A stretch of DNA of 51,123 bases from Firmicutes bacterium ZOR0006 (GTDB taxonomy: Bacteria > Bacillota_I > Bacilli_A > Culicoidibacterales > ZOR0006), in the NCBI GenBank assembly GCA_000798955.1, contig JTLC01000034.1, forward strand, positions 1 to 51,123, given 5' to 3'. A program made the translations under genes and the position numbers. Of the stretch, positions 24,404 through 32,188 are shown in pieces; the stretch's first letter is position 1, and every line of letters starts with the position of its first letter. The notes under the pieces were generated by a model. It worked only from the letters and a program-made list of their open reading frames with translations, did not search any database and had not been told where the DNA came from.

Positions 24404-24456
24404 AAAGACAGGACACGCCACAAAAAAAGTGAGAGTGACTGTCTTTTTGTTTTCAC
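24404..24456 (+). terminator. Hairpin terminator within the repeat tract
   Basis: AAAGACAG (24404-24411) / CTGTCTTT (24439-24446) and then TTGTTTTC. It directly follows repeat copy A, so the repeat and terminator may form one element that ends the dxs-tlyA transcript. Confidence 0.7.
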
Positions 24457-24471
24457 GAGATTTGAAGCAGG

Positions 24472-24629
24472 AAGCATGTTTGAAGAGAGAGTGCTGAAGC
24501 CGATTTTCACAGCAAGTAGAAAAGGTGAAAAAGCAATGGCAAGAAAATAAGGAGGTGACTGGATTCAAAAGAGATGAGTTCAGTCATTTTCGATTTTCAG
24601 CCAATTGCTAGGCTGAAGCATATTTGAAT
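24472..24629 (+). repeat. Second repeat module with a hairpin
   Basis: AAGCATGTTTGAAGAGAGAG (24472-24491) leads into GTGCTGAAGCCGATTTTCAC and then a hairpin, TGACTG (24556-24561) / CAGTCA (24581-24586), followed by TTTTCGATTTTC. AAGCATATTTGAATAGAG (24616-24633) then opens the next unit. The same order of modules occurs at 141-190 and 317-366. Confidence 0.6.
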
Positions 24630-24770
24630 AGAGAGTGCTGACTGCGGTGCCAAACCCAAGAGTTTGAGTTGGCATCAAATCGGTATGTGAAAAAAGAGAG
24701 TGCTGACATCGGTTTTGCAAAGTAGGAAAATCAACGCAAGAAAAATTTTCATTTTGAGATAAACATCTAA
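24630..24770 (+). repeat. Intergenic repeat copy D and a partial copy
   Basis: 24630-24696 repeats copy A with one mismatch in 67. A third start, GAGAGTGCTGACATCGGTTTT, begins at 24696, then decays into AT-rich sequence. No gene is seen between 24338 and 24841. Confidence 0.75.
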
Positions 24771-24841
24771 TTAGGTTATTCACTTTTTATATTGCATGAA
24801 TTTAGTGATAGGTGTATGCTGAGGGAAAGGAAGTGATTGCC

Positions 24842-25186
24842 ATGATTGCATTAGAAACGGTTTTAAGTGTAGAACAGTGTCAACAACTGGGTATTCCAAC
24901 ACAAGTACGTGAGCATCGTATTGTGATGTTTTTGGCTACAACCCCAGAAATAGTGGCGGCAATAGTAGCAGAAAATCACTATTTACAAGATGAAATTATT
25001 TTGTATACAGCACCGTTTTCCCAAGGAGTAAAAGAGATTCTAGGACTTAAAGATGAAGGTGTTGTACTGATTGATCGAAATTTGAAAATTCGCCAATCTG
25101 AAATAACAGTAAACCAGCATAAAATCAGCCAAAACTTGATGCAGCTCATTTCAGCTTGTGGCTGTGATTTATCGGATCAATATTAG
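24842..25186 (+). CDS. Uncharacterised 114-residue protein
   Basis: I do not recognise this protein. The ATG at 24842 has AAAGGAAGTGA (24826-24836). A GTG at 24812 is in frame without a site. The pattern RIVMFLATTPEIV, DEIILYTAPFSQGVKEILGLKDEGVVLIDRNLKI alternates strands and helices, and the last part recalls the strand after the cis-Pro region of thioredoxin-fold proteins. There is no CxxC, and only a CGC near the C-terminus (ISACGCDLS). It occupies the place of argR between yqxC and recN in Bacillus, but has no winged-helix features. It stands alone with a strong terminator overlapping its stop. Thioredoxin-like is a guess. Confidence 0.6.
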   Translation: MIALETVLSVEQCQQLGIPTQVREHRIVMFLATTPEIVAAIVAENHYLQDEIILYTAPFSQGVKEILGLKDEGVVLIDRNLKIRQSEITVNQHKISQNLMQLISACGCDLSDQY

Positions 25187-25214
25187 CACGTATGAAAATA
25201 CGTGCTTTTCTTTT
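25185..25214 (+). terminator. Rho-independent terminator with GAAA tetraloop
   Basis: AGCACGTAT (25185-25193) / ATACGTGCT (25198-25206), loop GAAA, then TTTCTTTT. The stem includes the last two bases of the stop codon. Confidence 0.9.
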
Positions 25215-25234
25215 GGTGAATTTCACAATAAAAA

Positions 25235-25346
25235 TTAGGAGAAATAACAATTTGCGAGGGGCGCCGAATCATTGAATATGAAAATAACGGTCTTCACGTT
25301 TGGCAAAATTAACAATAATGGTTGCTTTTATTTAGGAGAAATAACA
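25235..25346 (+). promoter_or_regulatory. 15-bp direct repeat upstream of the nucleotidase gene
   Basis: TTAGGAGAAATAACA occurs at 25235-25249 and again at 25332-25346, 97 bp apart. Each contains a Shine-Dalgarno-like AGGAG with no start codon at the right distance. It may be a binding site or the scar of a small duplication. The rest of 25215-25455 is AT-rich and I find no clear promoter. Confidence 0.35.
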
Positions 25347-25455
25347 TATTTTTCAGTGAAATGGCTTTCTAGTGAAAAAACAGTTGCTATTACCTTTGAA
25401 TTAAATTAATATGAAGTTGAATTTGCAATAATAATTAAAGGGAGAGTAACCAAAG

Positions 25456-28400
25456 ATGAAAAACACAAAATTGTTTTCAGGTTTAGTCGCAACAACGTTA
25501 TTAACACAAACGTTGATGCCAGGTGTAACAGCAATGGCACAAGAAGTTGCCGCAGCAACAGCAGTAACTGCAGAATTAAAGGTCATGCATACATCGGATA
25601 TCCACGGAAATCTAATGGATTATGATTATTATACAAACCAAAATGGAGCATACGGATTGACACGTGTCGCAACATTGATTGAAGCAGAACGTGCAGCCGC
25701 AAAAAATGTAAACTTTCCAGAAGTTGATAACAGTATGTTATTCGAAAATGGTGATTTAATCCAAGGGAACCCATTAGGGGACTATTATGCAACGGTGAAT
25801 CCGGTGCAACCAGGAGAAACGCATCCAATTTATGAAGCATTAAATACATTGGGGTTTGATGGTGCAACTGCTGGAAATCATGAATTCAACTTTGGATTAG
25901 ACTTCCTTAAACAAATTGTAGGTGAATTTAATGCACCATACTTGAATGCAAATGTGAAAATGACAGGGACAAATGCGCCATTATTTGGTGAAGGCACTGA
26001 ATACCAAATTCTTGAAGAAGAAGTTGTGACAAGTGAAGGGAACATCGAAACGGTTAAAGTTGGTGTGACTGGACTTGTAGCACCAGCAATTTTACGTTGG
26101 GATGAATCACATCTAAAAGGTAAAGTTGAAGTAGAAGATATGGTCCAAGCAGCAACACGTGTCACAGCTGAAATGAAGGCTCAAGGAGCCGATGTTGTTG
26201 TTGTGATGGCACATACTGGTGCCGGAAATGGAAACGGTGATGTGAATGCTGAAAATGCCGGACTTGATTTATTAGCAGTACCAGGCCTTGATCTTGTCAT
26301 GGCCGGACATTCACATTTTTCAACAACAAATCAAGATGCAAATACTTTCTTAGTGCAGCCAGCTGAATGGGGAAAAGAATTAGGTGTGATGGATTTTGGT
26401 CTTGTTAAGCAAGCCGATGGTTCGTGGAATGTTGATATGTCTGAATCAACAGCACGTGTTGCCAAAGTAACAGCTGATACACCAAATAATCCAGCGATGG
26501 TAGCAACAGTAAGTACTGCTCATGAAGCAACATTAGACTATGTAGCAACAGCAGTAGCAACAAGTGAAATTGCAATTGATAGTTACTTCTCACAGGTAAC
26601 GGACAACTTATCACTGGAATTAGTTCAACAAGCACAAACATGGTATGTTGAAAACCAAATTGCAAATGGAAATGCTGATTTAGCACCATATGCCGAATTA
26701 CCAATTTTATCAGCAGCAGCACCATTTAAAGCTGGTGGACGCAATTATGATGATTTAACATATTATGTCGATATTGCTGCCGGTGAATTAACAATGGGTG
26801 ACTTCTCAAACCTTTATATTTACCCAAATACACTGACAGTTGTTAAAGTAACGGGTGAAGATGTCAAAAACTGGTTAGAAGTATCAGCTGGTCAATTTAA
26901 TCAAATTACACCAGGGACACAAGGTGAAGAACTATTAAATACAAACTTCCGTAGTTATAACTTTGATGTGATTAATGGTGTGACATACCAAATTGATGTG
27001 ACACAACCTGCACGTTTCGTCGGGGGGAAATTAGTGGATGCTAATGCCAATCGAATTGTAAACCTTGAGTTTAACGGTGAGGCCATCAATCCGAATCAAG
27101 AATTTTTAATTATTACAAACAACTATCGTGCTGGCGGTGGCGACTTTGCACCTGCAGTAAATGGTGATAAAATTGTTTTAGCGGATTCAATTGAAAATCG
27201 TCAAGTTATTACTGAATATGCTCAAATGTTAGGAACAGTGACAGCTGATAACTTACAAGTTGATCATAACTGGTCATTAGCTGACGTTGATCAGACTACT
27301 GTAAACTTTACATCAGCTACGAAAGCGACTGAGCAAACACAGTGGTATGGAAATACGCATATTAGCGAACAAGAAAACAACGGTGCAGGTCTATCGACGT
27401 ATACTATTGACTTAGATACAACAAAAGCAATTAGTATTATGCACACAAATGATATGCATGGACGTTTAGCGGCTGAAAGTAGCTCGCTAGGAGTTGCTAA
27501 ATTAAAAACATTTGTTGATGAAGTAAATCCTGATTTCTTATTTGATGCTGGTGATGCGTTCCAAGGGTTACCATTATCAAATGAATCAAAAGGGATGATG
27601 ATGCTTGAAGCTATGAATGCGATTGGCTATGATGCCATGACTGTTGGAAATCATGAATTTGATTTTGGTTATGAACAAGCAAAAACATATGTGAACGAAG
27701 CTGATTTCCCAATTTTAGCAAGTAATATTCTTGATAAAATGACGAATGAATCTGCTTTTGAGCAAACACACATGTTTGAAGCATATGGTATTCAAGTTGG
27801 AGTTGTTGGTGTCGCAACACCGGAAACGGCAGAGAAAACTCATCCGGATAATGTTACTAACGTTACATTCCAAAATCCATATACAACAACGCAAGCAGCA
27901 GTGAATCAACTACAAGCTGATGGAGCTGATATCATTATTGCGTTATCACACTTAGGTCTTGATGCATCATCAACAGACCGTGCTGATTTATTAGCTGAGC
28001 AAGTTGAAGGACTAGACTTAATTATTGATGGACATAGCCATACAACATTAACTGAACCAATGGTTGTCAACGGAACACCAATTGTACAAACCGGTGAGTA
28101 TTTAAAAAATGTTGGTTTAGTAACAGTCGAATACAACACACTTTTTGATACCCTAGGAACGATTGATGCTCGTTTAGAAGAAACAGCAGGAAATTTAGCG
28201 AACTTAGCAGAAAATCCTGAATTAAAAACAATTGTTGAACAAGCACAAGCCGATTTTGATGATCGTACAAATATTCCGGTCTTTGAAAGTGAAGTAACAT
28301 TTGATGGAGCTCGAGAACATGTACGTACGCGTGAAACAAATCTTGGAAATATGATTACCGATGCCATGGCCGACTACGGTCAAACAGGCGGATTCAAAAA

Positions 28401-29574
28401 CCGTACTGACTTTGCTGTCACAAATGGTGGTGGGATTCGTGCAAATTTAAATGTTGGAACAGTAACATTAAAAGATATTATTACTGTTTTACCATATGGG
28501 AATCAAATTGCGCAAATCCCATTAACGGGATCAGAAATTATAGCAATGTATGAAAAATCATTAGGTGCTTTTCCCGCAGCAAATGGTGGATTCCTACAGT
28601 CTTCAAAAGATATCCGCGTAAATTACAATGTTGCCAATGAATCAGGTAGCCGTGTGTTAAGCATTGCGATTGCTGATGAAAATGGTGTTTTCCAACCATT
28701 AGATGAAGCAAAAACATACTACGTTGCGATGCCGGACTTCTTATCAGTCGGTGGCGATGGGTATACGATGTTAGCTGGTAAGCCACGCGAAGAAGGGATT
28801 ACGCTAGATAGCGTTGTTGCCGAATTCACTCAAGCAGCAGGTTTCGATAGTAAAGTGTATACTTGGGAAAATGGCCCGGAACGTTTATTAGCAATTGAGA
28901 TTGCAGCAGATGAAATTATCTTAGCAAATCCAGAAACAACAATTGATACAACAAAAAATACAATCAATTTTGGTGAGTTTATCATTCAGTACTTACCAAC
29001 AATGATGATTCAACGGACAACAGAAATGATTACGTTTGTCAATAGTGCTCTAGAAACAATGATGACGCTTGATCTTGTGAATGGAACATTGACAATGATT
29101 GATCAAGTGACAAAAGATGAGTATGTGATTACTGAAGAATTATTTAGTTTTAATAAATATCAACAACGTTTATTCCGTTCGCAAGCTGTTACTGCATACC
29201 AAATTGATTTAACAACAAAAGAAATTTTGGTTGATGGTCAAGTTGTAGGTACATACACAGGTGATGCTGTCTTAACATATGCTAACGATGGAAGCATTCA
29301 ATTTACGCATCCAACGCAAGTTGGATTGCCAGCACCAGGTGAAGGATCAGAGGGAACTGTCACTCCAGAAGTACAACCAGAAGCGGATCAGGGATTTGGT
29401 CCAGATGGAAATGTTACACCAGAAGTAGGACAGACAACTGATGGAACTCCACAGCCTGAGGGAACATTACCAGACACGGGTATGTCACAAGCTGAAGCGA
29501 TGCTAGTAGTAGGAGCTTTAGTTATGTTAACTGGAACGGCAACTGTTGTTGCTCGGCGTAAACATTCAGCATAA
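25456..29574 (+). CDS. Sortase-anchored tandem 5'-nucleotidase / cyclic phosphodiesterase
   Basis: This 1372-residue surface protein has two complete metallophosphatase/5'-nucleotidase units. A signal peptide covers about residues 1-29 (hydrophobic core, then AMA-QE). Unit 1 has HTSDIHGN, GNHEFNFG and GHSHFS, with a C-terminal nucleotide-binding domain around GGRNYDDL. Unit 2 starts near residue 655 with HTNDMHGR, GNHEFDFG, GHSHTT and VTNGGGIRANLN. The end has a Pro/Glu/Gly-rich spacer, LPDTG, a hydrophobic stretch and RRKHSA, a sortase signal. Such enzymes release nucleosides and phosphate from extracellular nucleotides, including cyclic ones. It resembles YfkN in design. A single-gene unit with GGGAG upstream. 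Confidence 0.93.
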   Translation: MKNTKLFSGLVATTLLTQTLMPGVTAMAQEVAAATAVTAELKVMHTSDIHGNLMDYDYYTNQNGAYGLTRVATLIEAERAAAKNVNFPEVDNSMLFENGDLIQGNPLGDYYATVNPVQPGETHPIYEALNTLGFDGATAGNHEFNFGLDFLKQIVGEFNAPYLNANVKMTGTNAPLFGEGTEYQILEEEVVTSEGNIETVKVGVTGLVAPAILRWDESHLKGKVEVEDMVQAATRVTAEMKAQGADVVVVMAHTGAGNGNGDVNAENAGLDLLAVPGLDLVMAGHSHFSTTNQDANTFLVQPAEWGKELGVMDFGLVKQADGSWNVDMSESTARVAKVTADTPNNPAMVATVSTAHEATLDYVATAVATSEIAIDSYFSQVTDNLSLELVQQAQTWYVENQIANGNADLAPYAELPILSAAAPFKAGGRNYDDLTYYVDIAAGELTMGDFSNLYIYPNTLTVVKVTGEDVKNWLEVSAGQFNQITPGTQGEELLNTNFRSYNFDVINGVTYQIDVTQPARFVGGKLVDANANRIVNLEFNGEAINPNQEFLIITNNYRAGGGDFAPAVNGDKIVLADSIENRQVITEYAQMLGTVTADNLQVDHNWSLADVDQTTVNFTSATKATEQTQWYGNTHISEQENNGAGLSTYTIDLDTTKAISIMHTNDMHGRLAAESSSLGVAKLKTFVDEVNPDFLFDAGDAFQGLPLSNESKGMMMLEAMNAIGYDAMTVGNHEFDFGYEQAKTYVNEADFPILASNILDKMTNESAFEQTHMFEAYGIQVGVVGVATPETAEKTHPDNVTNVTFQNPYTTTQAAVNQLQADGADIIIALSHLGLDASSTDRADLLAEQVEGLDLIIDGHSHTTLTEPMVVNGTPIVQTGEYLKNVGLVTVEYNTLFDTLGTIDARLEETAGNLANLAENPELKTIVEQAQADFDDRTNIPVFESEVTFDGAREHVRTRETNLGNMITDAMADYGQTGGFKNRTDFAVTNGGGIRANLNVGTVTLKDIITVLPYGNQIAQIPLTGSEIIAMYEKSLGAFPAANGGFLQSSKDIRVNYNVANESGSRVLSIAIADENGVFQPLDEAKTYYVAMPDFLSVGGDGYTMLAGKPREEGITLDSVVAEFTQAAGFDSKVYTWENGPERLLAIEIAADEIILANPETTIDTTKNTINFGEFIIQYLPTMMIQRTTEMITFVNSALETMMTLDLVNGTLTMIDQVTKDEYVITEELFSFNKYQQRLFRSQAVTAYQIDLTTKEILVDGQVVGTYTGDAVLTYANDGSIQFTHPTQVGLPAPGEGSEGTVTPEVQPEADQGFGPDGNVTPEVGQTTDGTPQPEGTLPDTGMSQAEAMLVVGALVMLTGTATVVARRKHSA

Positions 29575-29582
29575 AATATTTG

Positions 29583-29620
29583 AAAAAAGCATCATTTTCC
29601 TTGGAAAGTGATGCTTTTTT
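29583..29620 (+). terminator. Rho-independent terminator
   Basis: AAAAAAGCATCA...TGATGCTTTTTT with an inner TTTTCC/GGAAAG stem. Confidence 0.9.
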
Positions 29621-29721
29621 GCGTATGATAGTAGTAAGCACCAAGCAGGACATGGTGACCGTGGATCTGATTGGCGAAAGCTTGTCGTTGATAAGCTAGA
29701 ATTGAAAATGAGGTGGCTATT

Positions 29722-30123
29722 ATGGGTTTATTTGATGCAATTATGGGGAATGCAACAGCTGTTGATGATTCAGCAATTATCAAAGAGTATTTGCTTCCAG
29801 ACGAAGAAATTATCCAAGCATATCGTTTTGTTCGTGACGAAATTGTTTTAACAACACAGGGTGTTTATCAAGTTGACGTCCAAGGTATGACTGGAAAAAA
29901 AGTAGAAGTGAAATTTTTCCCGAAAAGTAAAATCAAAAGTATTTCATTTGAAACAGCCGGAACCATGGATTTAGATGTTGATATTAAAATTGGTGTCGAT
30001 GGGAATACAGTTTTTGTGAGTGGTGTTCCTTACAATGCTCCAATTAGCTTTAAGGTACCAAAAGGACAAGGGAATCAAGCAAAAGAAATTGTTAAATTGG
30101 TTAAACAATATTATTTAAAATAA
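29722..30123 (+). CDS. PH-domain protein of unknown function
   Basis: At 133 residues this is a bacterial pleckstrin-homology-like protein. The pattern is LPDEEIIQAYRFVRDEIVLTTQGVYQVD, then KVEVKFFPKSKIKSISFETAG, seven strands and a closing helix (GNQAKEIVKLVKQYYLK). The ATG at 29722 has AATGAGGTGG at ideal spacing. A GTG at 29713 lies within it. It is soluble with no signal peptide. Function is unknown for this group. It is a single-gene unit between two terminators. Confidence 0.75.
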   Translation: MGLFDAIMGNATAVDDSAIIKEYLLPDEEIIQAYRFVRDEIVLTTQGVYQVDVQGMTGKKVEVKFFPKSKIKSISFETAGTMDLDVDIKIGVDGNTVFVSGVPYNAPISFKVPKGQGNQAKEIVKLVKQYYLK

Positions 30124-30130
30124 GATTTCA

Positions 30131-30162
30131 AAAAGCACGTTGGTTGACGTGCTTTTCATTTT
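30131..30162 (+). terminator. Rho-independent terminator
   Basis: AAAAGCACGT (30131-30140) / ACGTGCTTTT (30147-30156), then CATTTT. Confidence 0.8.
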
Positions 30163-30175
30163 GACAAAAAAGAGA

Positions 30176-30204
30176 TTGTCATAGTGACAAGGAAATGGTA
30201 TGAT
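30176..30204 (+). promoter_or_regulatory. Promoter of recN
   Basis: TTGTCA (30176-30181), 17 bp and TATGAT (30199-30204). Confidence 0.65.
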
Positions 30205-30264
30205 AAATGTGAAAATGACATCATTTAGAAGAAAAACTGAACACATGTAGCCGAGAGGGGGAAG

Positions 30265-30288
30265 TTTTATCTCAAATTAGAGATAAAA
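30265..30288 (+). promoter_or_regulatory. Hairpin between Shine-Dalgarno and start of recN
   Basis: TTTTATCTC (30265-30273) and GAGATAAAA (30280-30288) form a perfect 9-bp stem with a 6-nt loop. It starts after GAGAGGGGGAAG (30253-30264) and ends on the A of the ATG at 30288. Folding would bring the ribosome binding site next to the start, or hide it. As DNA it is also a possible operator. Confidence 0.5.
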
Positions 30289-31946
30289 TGAAGACGATGT
30301 TAACACAATTACGAATTGAAAATTTTGCGATTATTGAGAGTTTACAAATTGATTTTCAGGATCAAATGAGTGTTTTAACAGGTGAAACAGGTGCCGGGAA
30401 ATCAATTATTATTGATGCGATTTCAATTCTTACTGGCCAACGCACATCAAATGAAATTATTCGCTATGGTACCGATTTTGCATATATTGAAGGGGTTTTC
30501 TCACTTGAAGCACAGCACCCAGCGACACAACTTTTGACGGAAAATGGGATTGAAAGCGACGAAATGTTGATTCTTTCACGTCGAATTGGGCAAAATGGTA
30601 AGAGTATTTGTCGAGCAAATGGAAAAGCCATTACTGTTAATATTTTACGTGAACTTGGGAATGTATTAATTGATATTCATTCACAACATGAAACCCAATA
30701 TTTACTTCAAGCCAAAAATCACCTGCGTCTACTTGATCAATTTGTCGATTTTTCTGGAATTGATCAAAGCTATCGCCAAGCTTACCGTGCATATAGTGCT
30801 GCCAAGCAAGCACTAGAACAAGAAAAACAGCGTGTCGTTACTTCAGAACAATTGGATTTATATCACTATCAACTTGAGGAATTACAACAGGCCCAAATCG
30901 CTCCCGATGAACTTGAGCGCTTAGAACAACAACATCGTGAATATGCTCATGCTGATCAAATTCGGACAACATTAACACAGAGTGTTGAACAGTTGACAAC
31001 GACCGAGCATGCAATTCTACCTGCGCTGTATCAGATAAAAAAACAGGTTGAAGGATTACAACGCTATACGAGCCAGTATGATGGTTATAGCGAGCAGTTA
31101 ACGAATTTATATTATGAACTGGATGAATGTGTTAGTGGTCTTGTTCAAGAAAGCCAACAATTTGATAATCAGGCCCAAACATTACAAGAAATAGAACAGC
31201 GGATGAGCTTGATCTATCAATTTCAGCGTAAATATGGTCAAGATTTATCGGCCTATGAACAGTTTTTATTACAAGAAATAGAACGTATTGAAAACTATGA
31301 TGTGTATTTACAAAAACTTATACACCAACTTGAACAAACTGAGCAGCAAGCCCAACAATTAGCGAATCAAATGACACAGTTACGTGAAGAACAGGCCGTG
31401 CAATTAGCTCAAGCAATTGAACTGCAATTACAAGAATTACAAATGCCGCATGCTCATTTTGCAATTCAAATTGGAGCACAGGGGCTACAGCAAAATGGTC
31501 AGGACCAAATTGAATTTTTATTGACAACCAATCAGGGAGAACCGCTTCGTCCATTAGCGAAAATTGCCTCTGGTGGTGAGCTGTCACGAATTATGTTGGG
31601 AATGAAAGTTATTTTTGCGAAGAAACAACCGATTCAAACAATGATTTTTGATGAAGCAGATACTGGAGTAAGTGGTGCTGTTGCCCAAGCAATTGCTCAA
31701 AAAATGGCAATGTTAGCCCAAGAATTGCAAGTGTTCTGTATCACGCACTTACCACAAGTGGCAGCGATGAGTCAACACCATTTATATGTGAGTAAAACAC
31801 CAACGCAGACTCATGTCCGCACTGATGTAAAACGATTAGCCCCAGAACAACGTATTGAGGCGCTTGCTCAGATGCTAGCTGGTGAGCATTTGACAGAAAC
31901 AGCACTACAACATGCCCGGCAATTGTTAGACGCTGCTAGCGAATAA
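30288..31946 (+). CDS. recN: DNA repair protein RecN
   Basis: RecN is an SMC-like ATPase that acts on double-strand breaks. The 552-residue protein has Walker A GETGAGKS (32-39), a long Gln-rich coiled coil in the middle, the signature ASGGELSRIMLGMK and Walker B MIFDEADTGVSG, then ITHLPQVAAMS. The family usually begins ML-x-x-L-x-I-x-N-F-A-I, which would be the ATG at 30297. The ATG at 30288 adds three residues. The placement downstream of the dxs-tlyA block matches Bacillus, though argR is missing and three unrelated genes intervene. No SOS box was recognised. Confidence 0.95.
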   Translation: MKTMLTQLRIENFAIIESLQIDFQDQMSVLTGETGAGKSIIIDAISILTGQRTSNEIIRYGTDFAYIEGVFSLEAQHPATQLLTENGIESDEMLILSRRIGQNGKSICRANGKAITVNILRELGNVLIDIHSQHETQYLLQAKNHLRLLDQFVDFSGIDQSYRQAYRAYSAAKQALEQEKQRVVTSEQLDLYHYQLEELQQAQIAPDELERLEQQHREYAHADQIRTTLTQSVEQLTTTEHAILPALYQIKKQVEGLQRYTSQYDGYSEQLTNLYYELDECVSGLVQESQQFDNQAQTLQEIEQRMSLIYQFQRKYGQDLSAYEQFLLQEIERIENYDVYLQKLIHQLEQTEQQAQQLANQMTQLREEQAVQLAQAIELQLQELQMPHAHFAIQIGAQGLQQNGQDQIEFLLTTNQGEPLRPLAKIASGGELSRIMLGMKVIFAKKQPIQTMIFDEADTGVSGAVAQAIAQKMAMLAQELQVFCITHLPQVAAMSQHHLYVSKTPTQTHVRTDVKRLAPEQRIEALAQMLAGEHLTETALQHARQLLDAASE

Positions 31947-31978
31947 AAAAATGCACAGCGATTGCTGTGCATTTTTTT
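31945..31978. terminator. Bidirectional terminator between recN and the small minus-strand gene
   Basis: A-rich run, then GCACAGC (31953-31959) / GCTGTGC (31964-31970) with loop GATT, and T7. The flanking A and T runs let it work from both sides. Confidence 0.9.
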
Positions 31979-31993
31979 ATACAAGTTCAATGA

Positions 31994-32104
31994 TTATTGG
32001 AATAATGTCATTAAAGGAACAATTAAGCCAATGACCGCACTAAAAATGAAGAGACCTGCTAATCCTAGCGCAAAGTATTTTCGCATTGCTTTTGATTTTG
32101 CCAC
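31994..32104 (-). CDS. 36-residue single-span membrane protein
   Basis: On the minus strand a GTG at 32104-32102 opens a 36-codon frame ending TAA at 31994. The product starts MAKSKAMRKYFALG, a basic N-terminus, and continues with a single hydrophobic span of about 21 residues (LAGLFIFSAVIGLIVPLMTLF). AAAGGGG stands 8 nt upstream of the GTG. A consensus promoter (TTGACA, 17 bp, TATTAT) precedes it, and the recN terminator serves its 3' end. Size and charge pattern recall the tiny DUF4044-type proteins of other Firmicutes, but I cannot confirm membership. Function unknown. Confidence 0.72.
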   Translation of the reverse strand: MAKSKAMRKYFALGLAGLFIFSAVIGLIVPLMTLFQ

Positions 32105-32139
32105 AAAATCAACCCCTTTGTTTTCGGTTTTGTTCTTAT

Positions 32140-32168
32140 ATAATAAGATAAATTTGTTTAAATGTCAA
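32140..32168 (-). promoter_or_regulatory. Consensus promoter for the small membrane protein gene
   Basis: Read on the minus strand: TTGACA (32168-32163), 17 bp, TATTAT (32145-32140). It overlaps the region just upstream of dinB, so the two divergent starts may interfere. Confidence 0.75.
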
Positions 32169-32188
32169 TAAGAGTAGGAGTGTGTCTG

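Noticed and set aside
24336-24770. The direct repeats after tlyA as a second CRISPR array
   Set aside because: Units are unequal, carry terminators and variable inner hairpins, and the spacing is irregular.
27906-28367. 153-codon antisense frame within the nucleotidase gene
   Set aside because: It is opposite a strongly conserved coding region and its composition is that of a mirrored frame.
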